Shown piece by piece: positions 32,897 through 41,709 of a DNA stretch of 64,000 nt. The DNA comes from an uncultured Microbulbifer sp. GTDB taxonomy: Bacteria > Pseudomonadota > Gammaproteobacteria > Pseudomonadales > Cellvibrionaceae. The first letter of the stretch is position 1, and every line of letters begins with the position of its first letter. The notes under the pieces were generated by a model. It had not been told where the DNA came from and ran no database searches. It saw nothing but the letters and a program-made list of their open reading frames with translations. Both the position numbers and the translations under genes were made by a program. The stretch is from positions 62,001 through 126,000 of the forward strand of contig NZ_CANMKV010000008.1 in the NCBI RefSeq assembly GCF_947498635.1, given 5' to 3'.

Positions 32897-34796
32897 TTTC
32901 GCCGGGCTGCAGGCTGGGTTGTTGTGCGGGAAAGTGGGGCTCCATAGTGGTTACCGGGACGGGTATCCCCTTTTCAATTTGCGCCCACATCTGTTCGCGC
33001 ACTATGCGGCCATCCGCACTTAGACTCAGCGCGCCGGTGAGGCCGTGCATCTTTTGTGCGGGGAATTGGCGCAACATGGGCAGGCGCGGATAGAGGCGGA
33101 ATGCATCGGCGCCGAGGGCGTAAAGGCGCGCAAAAGCCGGTGGTGGGGCCGCCTGTTGTTCGATCTCCTGTTTGGTCGCATTGTCTTCAAACAGCCAGGG
33201 CAGAGCGGTAAATCGTACTCCATTGAGGTCGCGATCGCGGTTTGGGTTAGCTTTGCCGGCGAATACGTGTGAGGTCGCGTAAATCGGCAGGTCATTGGCG
33301 TAGTAGTAAGTCAGCATGGGGTTAATCTGTCGGGCCTGCTGCGGTAGGGCGGCGACAAAGATCATATCCACATCGCCGCGCCGGCGTGGAGTGAACTCCA
33401 GCGGTGCGGACAGGCGGCCCTGCAGCGTTTTCTTGCGCGCGTTGCTGTCGGGGATCAGTAAAGCATTACTAACCAGATTGGAAAACTTACTGCTTTTCGT
33501 GAAAGTTTTGTTGATGCTCACCGAGCCGCCGAGTTGTTGCCAGGCCTCCACAAAAGTCTCGGCACCGCGTTGCCCCCAGCTGCTATCGCTGGTCAGGATC
33601 ATGGCCTGGCGGTGGCCTTGGCGGTAGGCGTGTTGGGCGATCTGGCGCGCTTCATCCTCAATGGCCAGGCCGAACTGAACCAGATCGCCAGTGAGGCGGC
33701 CCTGGTCGCCGTAGTTCAGGGCGAGTGTGGGTACGGGCAGCTTTTCGGTGGCCAACAGGTTGGCGACCTTGCTTTTGTCGAGAGGGCCGATAATGGTTTG
33801 GGCCCCCGCATCCACCGCGGCTTGGTAGATTTCCTCGAAAGGCTGCTCGGTGCCGGTGTCGTACACCATTACTTTTGGCGTTGCGGCACCGGCTGTCAGG
33901 GCGGTGTAGTGGGCCGCCATAAAGCCGTCGCGAATTGCGCGACCGGCGCTGCCGAGTGATCCGCTAAGTGGTAGCAGCAGGGCGATATTATTGGCGCGTT
34001 GATCCGCCAAGCGCTCGAGTAGCTGCAGTGCTTGAGGTGGATGGGTATTGGCGCTGTGGGCTGGCCAGCGTTCGCGCCAGCGGCTTAGGGCAGAGAGCTG
34101 CGAGCTGATATCGGACTGGGTGTCGCGCCCCAGCAGAGCCAGCTGGTACCAGCCGCGCATCTGTGTGTCCCTACTGGTGTTGGCGCGCTGCTGGAGTTCG
34201 CTGGAGGGGAGTTGAGTCAGCAGTTGCCAAAAACCGTTGTTGTTTTCGGTAATGGTCTTGTCGGACTGGGTCAGGTAGGAAATCTCGCGGCGCTCACTGA
34301 TGGCGCTGTCCAGGTTGCCCAAGAGCCCCCAGAGATCGGCGCGCAGGTTGCGCAGTGGCAGCGCTGTGTCGCGCGGCAGTTGCGGCCAGACACCCTCGAG
34401 GCGGGGTGAAGTCGCCAGATCTAGGGCCTCAAAGAAATCGTCATCATCGACTAGCAGGCTGCCGTACACCTGGGCGTAGTTGGCAAAGAGGGTGTTATCG
34501 AGCTGCTCGGGAATAATTTTGGTAACAGCTTCTTTGGCCGTCTCTTTGTCGCCCAGCTCGTATAGAATGGCCGCCGCTTGCAGGCGCTGTTGATCACGTG
34601 CGGGTGTCGGCAGGGTGTCTGCCCTGCGCAGCAGGCGCACGGCATCACTGCGGCTGGCTTGGTGGCTGGCCGGATGTGTTGGCTGGTAGCCCCCTGGTCG
34701 TGAGGCCGGAGTCTGGCAGGCAGCCAGTGCCAGTGCCAGTGTGGCGGTTGCCACACTGGTTATCACAGTAGAGGTACGCCGGGAAGAGGCGGACAT
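32883..34796 (-). CDS. lpoA: penicillin-binding protein activator LpoA
   Basis: A 637-residue outer membrane lipoprotein that reaches through the periplasm to activate PBP1a. The signal ends in LALALAAC, followed by a Pro-rich start. The N-terminal half is TPR-like (about 45-260, DAVRLLRRADTLPTPARDQQ), and the C-terminal half is a periplasmic-binding-protein fold (about 265-600: NIALLLPLSGSLGSAGRAIR, FMAAHYTAL, TIIGPLDKSKVANLLA, AMILTSDSSWGQRGAETF). ATG 34796 has GGGAGAAG 4-6 bases upstream. It is head to head with rsmI, as in E. coli and Pseudomonas. Confidence 0.93.
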   Translation of the reverse strand: MSASSRRTSTVITSVATATLALALAACQTPASRPGGYQPTHPASHQASRSDAVRLLRRADTLPTPARDQQRLQAAAILYELGDKETAKEAVTKIIPEQLDNTLFANYAQVYGSLLVDDDDFFEALDLATSPRLEGVWPQLPRDTALPLRNLRADLWGLLGNLDSAISERREISYLTQSDKTITENNNGFWQLLTQLPSSELQQRANTSRDTQMRGWYQLALLGRDTQSDISSQLSALSRWRERWPAHSANTHPPQALQLLERLADQRANNIALLLPLSGSLGSAGRAIRDGFMAAHYTALTAGAATPKVMVYDTGTEQPFEEIYQAAVDAGAQTIIGPLDKSKVANLLATEKLPVPTLALNYGDQGRLTGDLVQFGLAIEDEARQIAQHAYRQGHRQAMILTSDSSWGQRGAETFVEAWQQLGGSVSINKTFTKSSKFSNLVSNALLIPDSNARKKTLQGRLSAPLEFTPRRRGDVDMIFVAALPQQARQINPMLTYYYANDLPIYATSHVFAGKANPNRDRDLNGVRFTALPWLFEDNATKQEIEQQAAPPPAFARLYALGADAFRLYPRLPMLRQFPAQKMHGLTGALSLSADGRIVREQMWAQIEKGIPVPVTTMEPHFPAQQPSLQPGESEAF

Positions 34797-34835
34797 ATTC
34801 TTCTCCCGCAAAATTTATATTTGGAGTGAACAGCT

Positions 34836-35678
34836 ATGGGGCCGGATCAGGCGCTACTTTATATTGTCGCTACGCCCATCGGTAATTTGGCCGATATGGT
34901 ACCGCGAGCCATTGAAGTTCTACAATGTGCCGATCTGGTTGCGGCAGAGGACACACGTCACAGTCAGAGACTCTTTTCTCATTTCAATATCGATACGCCT
35001 CTGATGGCGTACCACGATCACTCCGACGACAAGCGCACCGGCCAGATCCTGCAGCGTTTGGAGCAGGGGCAAACGGTGGCGCTGATCTCCGATGCGGGCA
35101 CGCCACTGATTTCTGATCCCGGCTACCGCCTGGTGCGCGAGGCGCGTGAACGGGGCATCCGCGTAGTGCCGATTCCCGGAGCCTGTGCCTTCGTGGCGGC
35201 ACTGAGTGCGGCGGGATTGCCCAGTGATCGATTCAGCTTTGAAGGTTTCCTGCCCGCCAAGACCGGCCCGCGGGAGCGGGCACTGCAGGAGCTGGCGGGG
35301 GATACCCGTACTCTGGTCTTCTACGAGGCCCCGCACAGGGTGGCCGATACTTTGCAGGCTATGGCAGAGGTTTTCGGCGCCGAACGCGAGGCGGTCATCG
35401 CGCGGGAAGTGAGTAAGGCGTTCGAAACTTTCCAGTTACTACCCCTGGGGGAGCTGGTGAGCTGGGTGCGCTCCGATAGCAATCAGCAGCGCGGTGAGAT
35501 TGTCTTGCTGGTGCGCGGTGCCGAGCGCCGTCGCGACACAGAGCTGGATGGTGAGGCGCAGCGGGTAATGTCCCTGTTGTTGGCCGAGCTGCCACCCAAA
35601 AAGGCCGCCGCTATTGCCGCTGAGATCACAGGGGTGAACAAGAAGGTTCTGTATAACTGGAGCCTGGAACAGAAATAA
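34836..35678 (+). CDS. rsmI: 16S rRNA (cytidine(1402)-2'-O)-methyltransferase RsmI
   Basis: Methylates the 2'-OH of C1402 in 16S rRNA with S-adenosylmethionine. The 280-residue protein shows the tetrapyrrole-methylase-type fold: LYIVATPIGNLADMVPRAIE at the start, LVAAEDTRHSQRLFSHFNID, LISDAGTPLISDPGYRLVRE, PIPGACAFVAALSAAGLPSD and FEGFLPAKTGPRERAL. The length is normal. GGAG lies about 10 bases before the ATG. The RNase P RNA gene follows on the same strand. Confidence 0.96.
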   Translation: MGPDQALLYIVATPIGNLADMVPRAIEVLQCADLVAAEDTRHSQRLFSHFNIDTPLMAYHDHSDDKRTGQILQRLEQGQTVALISDAGTPLISDPGYRLVREARERGIRVVPIPGACAFVAALSAAGLPSDRFSFEGFLPAKTGPRERALQELAGDTRTLVFYEAPHRVADTLQAMAEVFGAEREAVIAREVSKAFETFQLLPLGELVSWVRSDSNQQRGEIVLLVRGAERRRDTELDGEAQRVMSLLLAELPPKKAAAIAAEITGVNKKVLYNWSLEQK

Positions 35679-35712
35679 GGCGCAATCTTTTCGCTTTGTG
35701 GGGAAATCGCTG

Positions 35713-35741
35713 TTGCAATCCGGCTGTCGCCTCATTACTCT
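35713..35741 (+). promoter_or_regulatory. probable promoter of rnpB
   Basis: TTGCAA (35713-35718) and TACTCT (35736-35741) are 17 bases apart, placing the start near 35747-35748, which matches the expected 5' end of the RNase P RNA. The -10 hexamer is a weak match. Confidence 0.55.
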
Positions 35742-35746
35742 TCGCG

Positions 35747-36100
<354 letters not shown>

Positions 36101-36107
36101 AATTCTA

Positions 36108-36134
36108 AAGCCCGGCATCCGCCGGGCTTTTTGT
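36108..36134 (+). terminator. terminator of rnpB
   Basis: The perfect stem AAAGCCCGGC / GCCGGGCTTT has a 4-base loop and is followed by TTGTTTT. Confidence 0.88.
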
Positions 36135-36381
36135 TTTGGCCCCAGTTTGGCGCTGGTTGGTTGGCGCGAATCCCCATTGCGATTTAGTGAGGAAGTTTGG
36201 GCTTTTGTCGTTGGCGCAGGCATCGGCACAGTGGCGGCTGGTTTAAGATGATCGATTATTTTGTGAGTGAGCGCTCGCACTATTTGGCTGGGTTGTGGGA
36301 GTGATTTTTATGTCATTGCTTCCATCTGGGCTGCAGACCGCGAATTTACTGGGGTTTATGGGGACTTTGCGGTCGATTTCC

Positions 36382-36409
36382 TTGACTTTGTGTCGACCAG
36401 TTTTATAGT
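36382..36409 (+). promoter_or_regulatory. mra promoter of the division and cell wall cluster
   Basis: TTGACT (36382-36387) and TATAGT (36404-36409) are 16 bases apart. The predicted start near 36416 lies directly before the GTGG repeats. This is the expected position of the main promoter of the dcw cluster. Confidence 0.72.
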
Positions 36410-36416
36410 GTCGAAG

Positions 36417-36450
36417 GTGGGGAAAAGTGGAAAATCGTGGAACTTTGTGG
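36417..36450 (+). promoter_or_regulatory. MraZ box: four GTGG repeats at 10-bp steps
   Basis: GTGG occurs at 36417, 36427, 36437 and 36447, exactly one helical turn apart, separated by AT-rich hexamers. MraZ of other bacteria binds TGGG/GTGG-type direct repeats with 5-6 base spacers just downstream of Pmra and represses the operon. The site is therefore very likely an autoregulatory operator. Confidence 0.82.
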
Positions 36451-36573
36451 TTTATTCGTTGCGGGTGAGTGGGTATTTACACCGCGCGGGTAAAGTTTGA
36501 ATTTTTCCTGCTATCGGCCCGCCAAAATAAGGCCTGCCGCGACAAGTGCGAAACAAGCGAGCTATATCACAAA

Positions 36574-37017
36574 GTGTATCTGGGTAGCCATGCAATCAAT
36601 ATGGACGCCAAGGGGCGTCTGGCGATTCCGGCGAGGGTCCGCGACCGCTTGCTGGATGAGTGTGCCGGTTGTCTGGTGGTGACTGCCCATACGGAAGAGC
36701 GCTGCTTGCTGGTATATCCGGCGCCTCAATGGCAGCAAATCCTACCGAAGGTGGAGGCTCTCCCCAGTTTTAACAAGGTGGCACGGCGTGCCCAGCGGTT
36801 ACTGATTGGCTACGCCTGTGAGCTGCAAGTCGATGCTAATGGCCGTGTGCTGATTCCCCCCACCCTGCGTGAGTACGCGGGGTTGGAGAAAAAATTGATG
36901 CTCGTGGGGCAGGGTAAGAAATTAGAACTTTGGAGCGAGGAACGCTGGATGTCCTGGCTCGATGACAGTGAAGACGAGGAGGGAATGCCTGAGGAAATGG
37001 CTTCCCTCTCTTTATAG
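36574..37017 (+). CDS. mraZ: transcriptional regulator MraZ
   Basis: MraZ is a DNA-binding protein with two SpoVT/AbrB-like halves that represses the dcw cluster. The 147-residue protein shows the two repeats, each with D-A-x-[22 protein letters not shown] and [20 protein letters not shown]. The C-terminus is acidic ([12 protein letters not shown]). GTG 36574 is used because family members begin 2-4 residues before the GSH/GAT segment; its ribosome binding site is weak, which may limit MraZ synthesis. The frame is open to 36469, but that part has no family character. rsmH follows after 11 bases. Confidence 0.93.
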   Translation: MYLGSHAINMDAKGRLAIPARVRDRLLDECAGCLVVTAHTEERCLLVYPAPQWQQILPKVEALPSFNKVARRAQRLLIGYACELQVDANGRVLIPPTLREYAGLEKKLMLVGQGKKLELWSEERWMSWLDDSEDEEGMPEEMASLSL

Positions 37018-37028
37018 GAGCACACCGG

Positions 37029-37961
37029 GTGTCTCAAGAATTGCATCGCAGTGTGTTGCTGCGTGAGGCCGTGGACGCTTTGGTGACTGATCCGGAGGGT
37101 TTCTATGTGGACGGAACCTTCGGGCGCGGTGGACACAGTGCCGCGATCCTCGAACAGCTAGACCCTAACGGGCATCTGCTGGCGGTGGATAAAGACCCCC
37201 AGGCGATTGACTACGCGCACGAGCGTTTTGCTGGTGAGGCGCGTTTTTCGATTTGGCACGGTTCTTTTGCCGATATGGATCTCGCCGTAGCCGAACGGGC
37301 CGGCAAGGTCAGTGGCATCCTGCTGGACTTGGGGGTTTCCTCACCTCAGCTGGACCAGGCCGAACGCGGCTTTAGTTTTATGCAGGATGGGCCATTGGAT
37401 ATGCGCATGGATACCAGTCGAGGTATCAGTGCCGCCCAGTGGGTCAATACCGAAGCCGAGGCCGAGATGGTGCGGGTATTTAAAGAATACGGTGAGGAGC
37501 GCTTTGCCCGACGTATTGCCGCTGCGATTGGGCGCCGCCGAGTGGAAACACCATTTGCGCGCACTTTGGATTTGGCCGAGGTGGTCAAGGCGGCCAACCC
37601 GGCTTGGGAGAAGGGCAAGCATCCCGCTACCAGGGTCTTTCAGGCAATTCGCATTCACGTGAATGGCGAGCTGGATGATCTGCACAATGCACTGGAAAAG
37701 TCTCTGCAGTTGCTGGCACCTGGAGGGCGGTTGGTCATTATCAGCTTCCACTCCCTGGAGGATCGCATGGTTAAGCGCTTTATCCGCGACAAAGAGCGCG
37801 GGCCAAAGCTGCCTCGCGGGCTTCCGGTGATGGATAGCGAAATTATTAAAACCCTGCGTTCGCTGGGTAAAGCGGTGAAAGCCAATACCGTGGAAATCGA
37901 TGAAAATTTGCGATCGCGCAGTGCCGTAATGCGGGTTGCGGAAAAATTGGGCGGGAGTTGA
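37029..37961 (+). CDS. rsmH: 16S rRNA (cytosine(1402)-N4)-methyltransferase RsmH (MraW)
   Basis: Methylates N4 of C1402 of 16S rRNA, the same base whose ribose is methylated by RsmI, encoded 1.3 kb upstream. The 310-residue protein shows [16 protein letters not shown]-binding [68 protein letters not shown] and [18 protein letters not shown]. The GTG start has AGGAG 9-10 bases upstream. ftsL starts 4 bases after the stop. Confidence 0.97.
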   Translation: MSQELHRSVLLREAVDALVTDPEGFYVDGTFGRGGHSAAILEQLDPNGHLLAVDKDPQAIDYAHERFAGEARFSIWHGSFADMDLAVAERAGKVSGILLDLGVSSPQLDQAERGFSFMQDGPLDMRMDTSRGISAAQWVNTEAEAEMVRVFKEYGEERFARRIAAAIGRRRVETPFARTLDLAEVVKAANPAWEKGKHPATRVFQAIRIHVNGELDDLHNALEKSLQLLAPGGRLVIISFHSLEDRMVKRFIRDKERGPKLPRGLPVMDSEIIKTLRSLGKAVKANTVEIDENLRSRSAVMRVAEKLGGS

Positions 37962-37965
37962 TCTG

Positions 37966-38241
37966 GTGTCCACTAGATCGCTATTGGCCTTGGCCGCACT
38001 TTGGGTCGCTGCAATTGCCTCGGCTTTGGCGGTGGTGTATTCGACGCAGCGCAATCGGGAGTTGACCGCCGAATTAGGTAGGGCACAAAAGGCCCGCGAT
38101 GAGTTGCGCTATGAACAGGAGCGCTTGTTGTTGGAGCGAGGCGCCTGGTCTGCCTACAGCCGTGTGGAGAAGGTGGCGCGAGAAGGGTTAAAAATGCATA
38201 TGCCGAGCCCCTCGGAGCAGGTGCTGGTTCCGGCAGAGTGA
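37966..38241 (+). CDS. ftsL: cell division protein FtsL
   Basis: A 91-residue bitopic membrane protein of the FtsQLB complex. A short cytosolic start is followed by one helix (SLLALAALWVAAIASALAVV) and a periplasmic leucine-zipper-like coiled coil (ELTAELGRAQKARDELRYEQ, ERLLLERGAWSAYSRVEKVA), ending in LKMHMPSPSEQVLV. The GTG start at 37966 has GGGAG 8-9 bases upstream; a TTG 30 bases earlier would overlap rsmH. A 181-base gap separates it from ftsI. Confidence 0.92.
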   Translation: MSTRSLLALAALWVAAIASALAVVYSTQRNRELTAELGRAQKARDELRYEQERLLLERGAWSAYSRVEKVAREGLKMHMPSPSEQVLVPAE

Positions 38242-38247
38242 TGCTTT

Positions 38248-38270
38248 AGCGCAGGGGTTTGCACTGCGCT
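38248..38270 (+). other. hairpin after ftsL
   Basis: A 7-bp stem, AGCGCAG / CTGCGCT, with a 9-base loop lies just after the ftsL stop, followed by TCTGTATTTATA rather than a T-run. It may be a weak terminator or an RNA stability element inside the cluster. Confidence 0.4.
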
Positions 38271-38422
38271 TCTGTATTTATAGGCGCGAATGGATTTCTA
38301 TCTAATCGCGGCAAAATAACCATAAAAATTTTATGTGCCGATGCGCAATCGGGGGTGGTGGTCGAATGCTCCCGCGAAGAGGTTTGCCCTCAGGATGAAA
38401 ATATAACGCCAATTGGAAAATT

Positions 38423-40183
38423 ATGGGCGCAGTAAAGAAAAAGCAAACTCAACCGGGAATCGCTCGCTGGCGCTTTGTGCTGGTGGCGGCCCTGTTGTGT
38501 CTGCTCGCCCTGGCGTTGGTGTTGCACCTGGCGCGTCTACAGGTCGTGCCCGCAGCAGAGCGGGGTTACCGTTTTCTGCAGGACCAGGGGCGCGCGCGTA
38601 CCATCCGCACTGAGGAGATAGCGGCTTACCGAGGCTCCATTGTCGATCGCAATGGCGAGCTGTTGGCGGTGAGCACCCCTGTACACAGCCTTTGGGCCAA
38701 CCCCAAGCTGCTGCGTGAAAGCAGTCCTGCCCAGGTAAGCGAACTTGCACGGGCTCTGCAGATAAAGCCGGGAGCGTTGTCTGCTCGCCTGGAAAAATAC
38801 CGCAATAAAGAATTTATGTACCTGCAGCGCCACCTGACGCCCGAGCAGGCGGAGCAGGTGTTGTCTCTCGATTTGGCCGGCGTTTACAGTAAAAAGGAAT
38901 ACCGCCGTTTTTACCCTGCCGGAGAAGTGGTTGCGCAGCTACTGGGATTTACCAATATCGATGATCGGGGGCAGGAGGGTATTGAACTCGCCTATGACAG
39001 CTGGCTCTCCGGTGAGCCTGGAGCCCAGCAGGTGGTCAAGGACCTGAAAGGCCGTACGGTGCAGGAGCTGGCTATTCGGCGGGAGGCCCAGCCGGGGCAA
39101 GAGCTGCGCCTGTCGATTGATATGCGCCTGCAATACCTCGCCTATCGGGAGTTGAAACGTGCCGTGGGGGAAAACGGTGCAGCCTCCGGGTTTATGGTTA
39201 TTTTGGATACCCGCAGTGGCGATGTCCTGGCGATGGCCAATCAACCTTCTTTTAATCCCAATAATCGCAAGGGAGTGAAGGCCGCGGCAATGCGCAACCG
39301 CGCCCTGATCGATCAGTTTGAGCCCGGCTCTACGGTGAAACCCCTGACGGTACTGGCCGCCCTTGAGAGCGGGCGCTACAAACCCCACACCCAAATTGAT
39401 ACCAGTCCGGGTTATATCCGTGTGCCCGGCAAAACCCTGGTGGATCCGGTTAACTACGGCAAGCTGGATTTGACCAGCATTATTACCAAGTCGAGCCAGG
39501 TGGGTATTACAAAAATTGCCCTGGATTTGGAACCAAATACGTTACGGGAACTCTTTTACCGCCTGGGGCTGGGAGAGGCGATTGGTAGTGGCTTCCCTGG
39601 AGAGACCCCGGGAATCCTTCCCAGCCGCAGTCGCTGGCATCCAATCGAGCGGGCCAATTTTGCCTTCGGCTACGGTTTAACAGTGAATGCGGTGCAACTG
39701 GCCCAGGCTTACAGTGTACTGGCCAACAGTGGGCTCAAACGCCCGGTGTCTTTGGTTTTATCCGGTGACAAAACGGACGTTGAAGCGGCGCGCGTGGTCG
39801 GAGGCCCCCTCGCTAAGCAGGTGAGCGCCATGTTGGAGACGGTCATTGGCAGTCGTGGTACCGGCCGCCTTGCGGCGGTTGAGGGTTATCGGGTGGCGGG
39901 AAAGACCGGCACAGTACACAAGGTTGGCCGTGGTGGTTATGCCGATAATCGCTACCGTTCAGTATTCGCGGGTTTTATCCCCGCAGATAAGCCGCGCCTC
40001 GCCGCGGTTGTAGTAATAGACGATCCCAGTCAGGCGAAATATTACGGTGGTGAAGTGGCCGCGCCGGTATTTGGCGCTGTGATGACTGGGGCCATGCGCC
40101 TGCTGCAGGTACCGCCGGAGCGTAAGTCGTCGGCGGAGCGGCAGCTGGCCGCGCAGTTAAGCGAAAGGGGTTCAAAGTCGTGA
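38423..40183 (+). CDS. ftsI: peptidoglycan D,D-transpeptidase FtsI (PBP3)
   Basis: The septal class B penicillin-binding protein. The 586-residue protein has one N-terminal helix (about 17-38), the pedestal region with YRGSIVDRNGELLAVSTPV (69-87), and the transpeptidase domain from about 230. The SxxK motif is Ser303-Lys306 (EPGSTVKPL) and the KTG motif is 494-496 (VAGKTGTVHK). The middle motif reads Ser357-Ser358-Gln359 in TKSSQVGITK; most family members have SxN here, so the Asn-to-Gln change is notable. ATG 38423 has TTGGAAAA upstream as a weak site. murE overlaps its stop by 4 bases (GTGA). Confidence 0.96.
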   Translation: MGAVKKKQTQPGIARWRFVLVAALLCLLALALVLHLARLQVVPAAERGYRFLQDQGRARTIRTEEIAAYRGSIVDRNGELLAVSTPVHSLWANPKLLRESSPAQVSELARALQIKPGALSARLEKYRNKEFMYLQRHLTPEQAEQVLSLDLAGVYSKKEYRRFYPAGEVVAQLLGFTNIDDRGQEGIELAYDSWLSGEPGAQQVVKDLKGRTVQELAIRREAQPGQELRLSIDMRLQYLAYRELKRAVGENGAASGFMVILDTRSGDVLAMANQPSFNPNNRKGVKAAAMRNRALIDQFEPGSTVKPLTVLAALESGRYKPHTQIDTSPGYIRVPGKTLVDPVNYGKLDLTSIITKSSQVGITKIALDLEPNTLRELFYRLGLGEAIGSGFPGETPGILPSRSRWHPIERANFAFGYGLTVNAVQLAQAYSVLANSGLKRPVSLVLSGDKTDVEAARVVGGPLAKQVSAMLETVIGSRGTGRLAAVEGYRVAGKTGTVHKVGRGGYADNRYRSVFAGFIPADKPRLAAVVVIDDPSQAKYYGGEVAAPVFGAVMTGAMRLLQVPPERKSSAERQLAAQLSERGSKS

Positions 40184-41709
40184 CTCAGCGCGAACAATTA
40201 TTTATTTCCCTGCAGGAGCTGGTGCCCGGCTATGCGGGTATTCCCGATGTGCCGGTCAGTGGAGTGGCGCTCGACAGCCGCCAAGTGGCGGCGGGCGATG
40301 TTTTTATGGCATTGCGTGGCTCAGTTGTAGATGGGCGGGCCTATATTGATGCGGCTATCGATGCTGGTGCTGCAGCGGTACTAGCCGATGGGGATAAGCT
40401 GGAGAGTAAAGAATACCGAGATATTCTAGTGGTCACTGTGCCGGGGCTCGCCAAGCGTGTGGGGGAGATTGCCGCACGCTTCCACGGTAATCCCAGTGGA
40501 AAAATGCATCTGGTGGGGGTGACTGGCACGAATGGTAAAACCACCTGCGCCTATCTCACTTCCCAACTACTCGCCCAGCATTTTGGCAGTGCCGCACTGA
40601 TAGGCACCATTGGTAATGGCATTTGGAATAATGGCGTGATTGAGCTGCAGGAAACTGGGCTCACTACGCCGGATCCGGTGCGCTTGCAGAAGGATTTTGC
40701 CGATTTTCGCGATCGCGATGTGGGCGCGGCGGCGATGGAAGTCTCCTCCCACTCCCTGTCTCAGGGGCGGGTACATGGCCTTATTTTCGATACGGCAATT
40801 TTTACCAATTTGTCCCGCGATCATCTCGATTATCACGGCAATATGGCGGCCTATGGCGCGGCCAAAGAGAAGCTTTTTGGCCTGCCGAAATTAAAGCGCA
40901 GCATTATTAATTTGGATGATCCATTCGGTGCGCAGTTGGCTGAGCGTTGTAGGTTACGCGGGCTGCGTGTACTGACTTATGGTCTGCAGGCGGGTGACCT
41001 GCATGTGACAGATTTGCGTCGCCACGAAAAAGGGTTTTCTGTGCAGCTCAGCTCCCCATGGGGAAGTGGAGAGCTCAACGCGTCACTGATTGGCGATTTC
41101 AATATATATAACGCTCTTGCCGTAGTGGCTGCAGCGGGTTCTGCGGGGATGCCGTTTGCAGAAATTCTTGCGGCTTTCCCCTCTATTCAGGCGGTGCCCG
41201 GTCGTATGGAGCGGGTGCAGGTTGAGGATGCTGACGAAGTGGGCGTACTGGTCGATTACGCTCATACCCCGGATGCGCTGCGCGCTGCACTCGCCGCTGC
41301 GCGCCCTTATTGCCGTGGCAATTTGTGGTGTGTGTTCGGTTGCGGTGGCGATCGCGATACCGGTAAGCGCGCCTCTATGGGGCGCATAGCCTCCGAAATG
41401 GCCGATCGCGCCATCGTAACCAGTGATAACCCGCGCAGCGAGGAACCGCAAAAAATTATTGACGATATCCTTGAGGGTGCCGCGAGCAATATTGAAGTGG
41501 AAATTGATAGGGCCAAGGCCATTGATCGAGCGGTAGCTGCGGCGCAGCCGGGCGACATCGTATTGATTGCTGGCAAGGGCCATGAGGATTATCAGATTAT
41601 CGGTAGCGAAAAAATTCACTTTTGCGATCGTGAGCAAGCTGCAGCGGCGCTTCGCCGGCGCACGGGCAAATCCGCCCAGGGCGAAGGTGTAGAGGGGGAA
41701 ACCGAGTGA
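40180..41709 (+). CDS. murE: UDP-MurNAc-L-Ala-D-Glu:meso-diaminopimelate ligase
   Basis: Adds meso-diaminopimelate to the peptidoglycan precursor with ATP. The 509-residue ligase shows SGVALDSRQVAAGDVFMALR at the start, the P-loop GVTGTNGKTTCAYLTSQLL, GAAAMEVSSHSLSQGRV, DYAHTPDALRAAL and, in the C-terminal domain, VTSDNPRSEEPQKIIDDI; DNPR is the diaminopimelate-selecting motif. The GTG start lies inside the ftsI stop, and murF overlaps the end by 4 bases in the same way. Confidence 0.97.
   Translation: MTQREQLFISLQELVPGYAGIPDVPVSGVALDSRQVAAGDVFMALRGSVVDGRAYIDAAIDAGAAAVLADGDKLESKEYRDILVVTVPGLAKRVGEIAARFHGNPSGKMHLVGVTGTNGKTTCAYLTSQLLAQHFGSAALIGTIGNGIWNNGVIELQETGLTTPDPVRLQKDFADFRDRDVGAAAMEVSSHSLSQGRVHGLIFDTAIFTNLSRDHLDYHGNMAAYGAAKEKLFGLPKLKRSIINLDDPFGAQLAERCRLRGLRVLTYGLQAGDLHVTDLRRHEKGFSVQLSSPWGSGELNASLIGDFNIYNALAVVAAAGSAGMPFAEILAAFPSIQAVPGRMERVQVEDADEVGVLVDYAHTPDALRAALAAARPYCRGNLWCVFGCGGDRDTGKRASMGRIASEMADRAIVTSDNPRSEEPQKIIDDILEGAASNIEVEIDRAKAIDRAVAAAQPGDIVLIAGKGHEDYQIIGSEKIHFCDREQAAAALRRRTGKSAQGEGVEGETE

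Larger units (their letters stand above)
36135..36573. other. intergenic region between rnpB and mraZ
   Basis: A gap of 439 bases. Its second half contains the mra promoter and the MraZ box repeats, listed separately. The first half (36135-36380) holds nothing recognised; short frames there lack ribosome binding sites and family features. Confidence 0.5.

Noticed and set aside
36469-36573. 35-residue N-terminal extension of MraZ
   Set aside because: The MraZ fold starts at the GTG at 36574; the extra residues lack similarity and a ribosome binding site.
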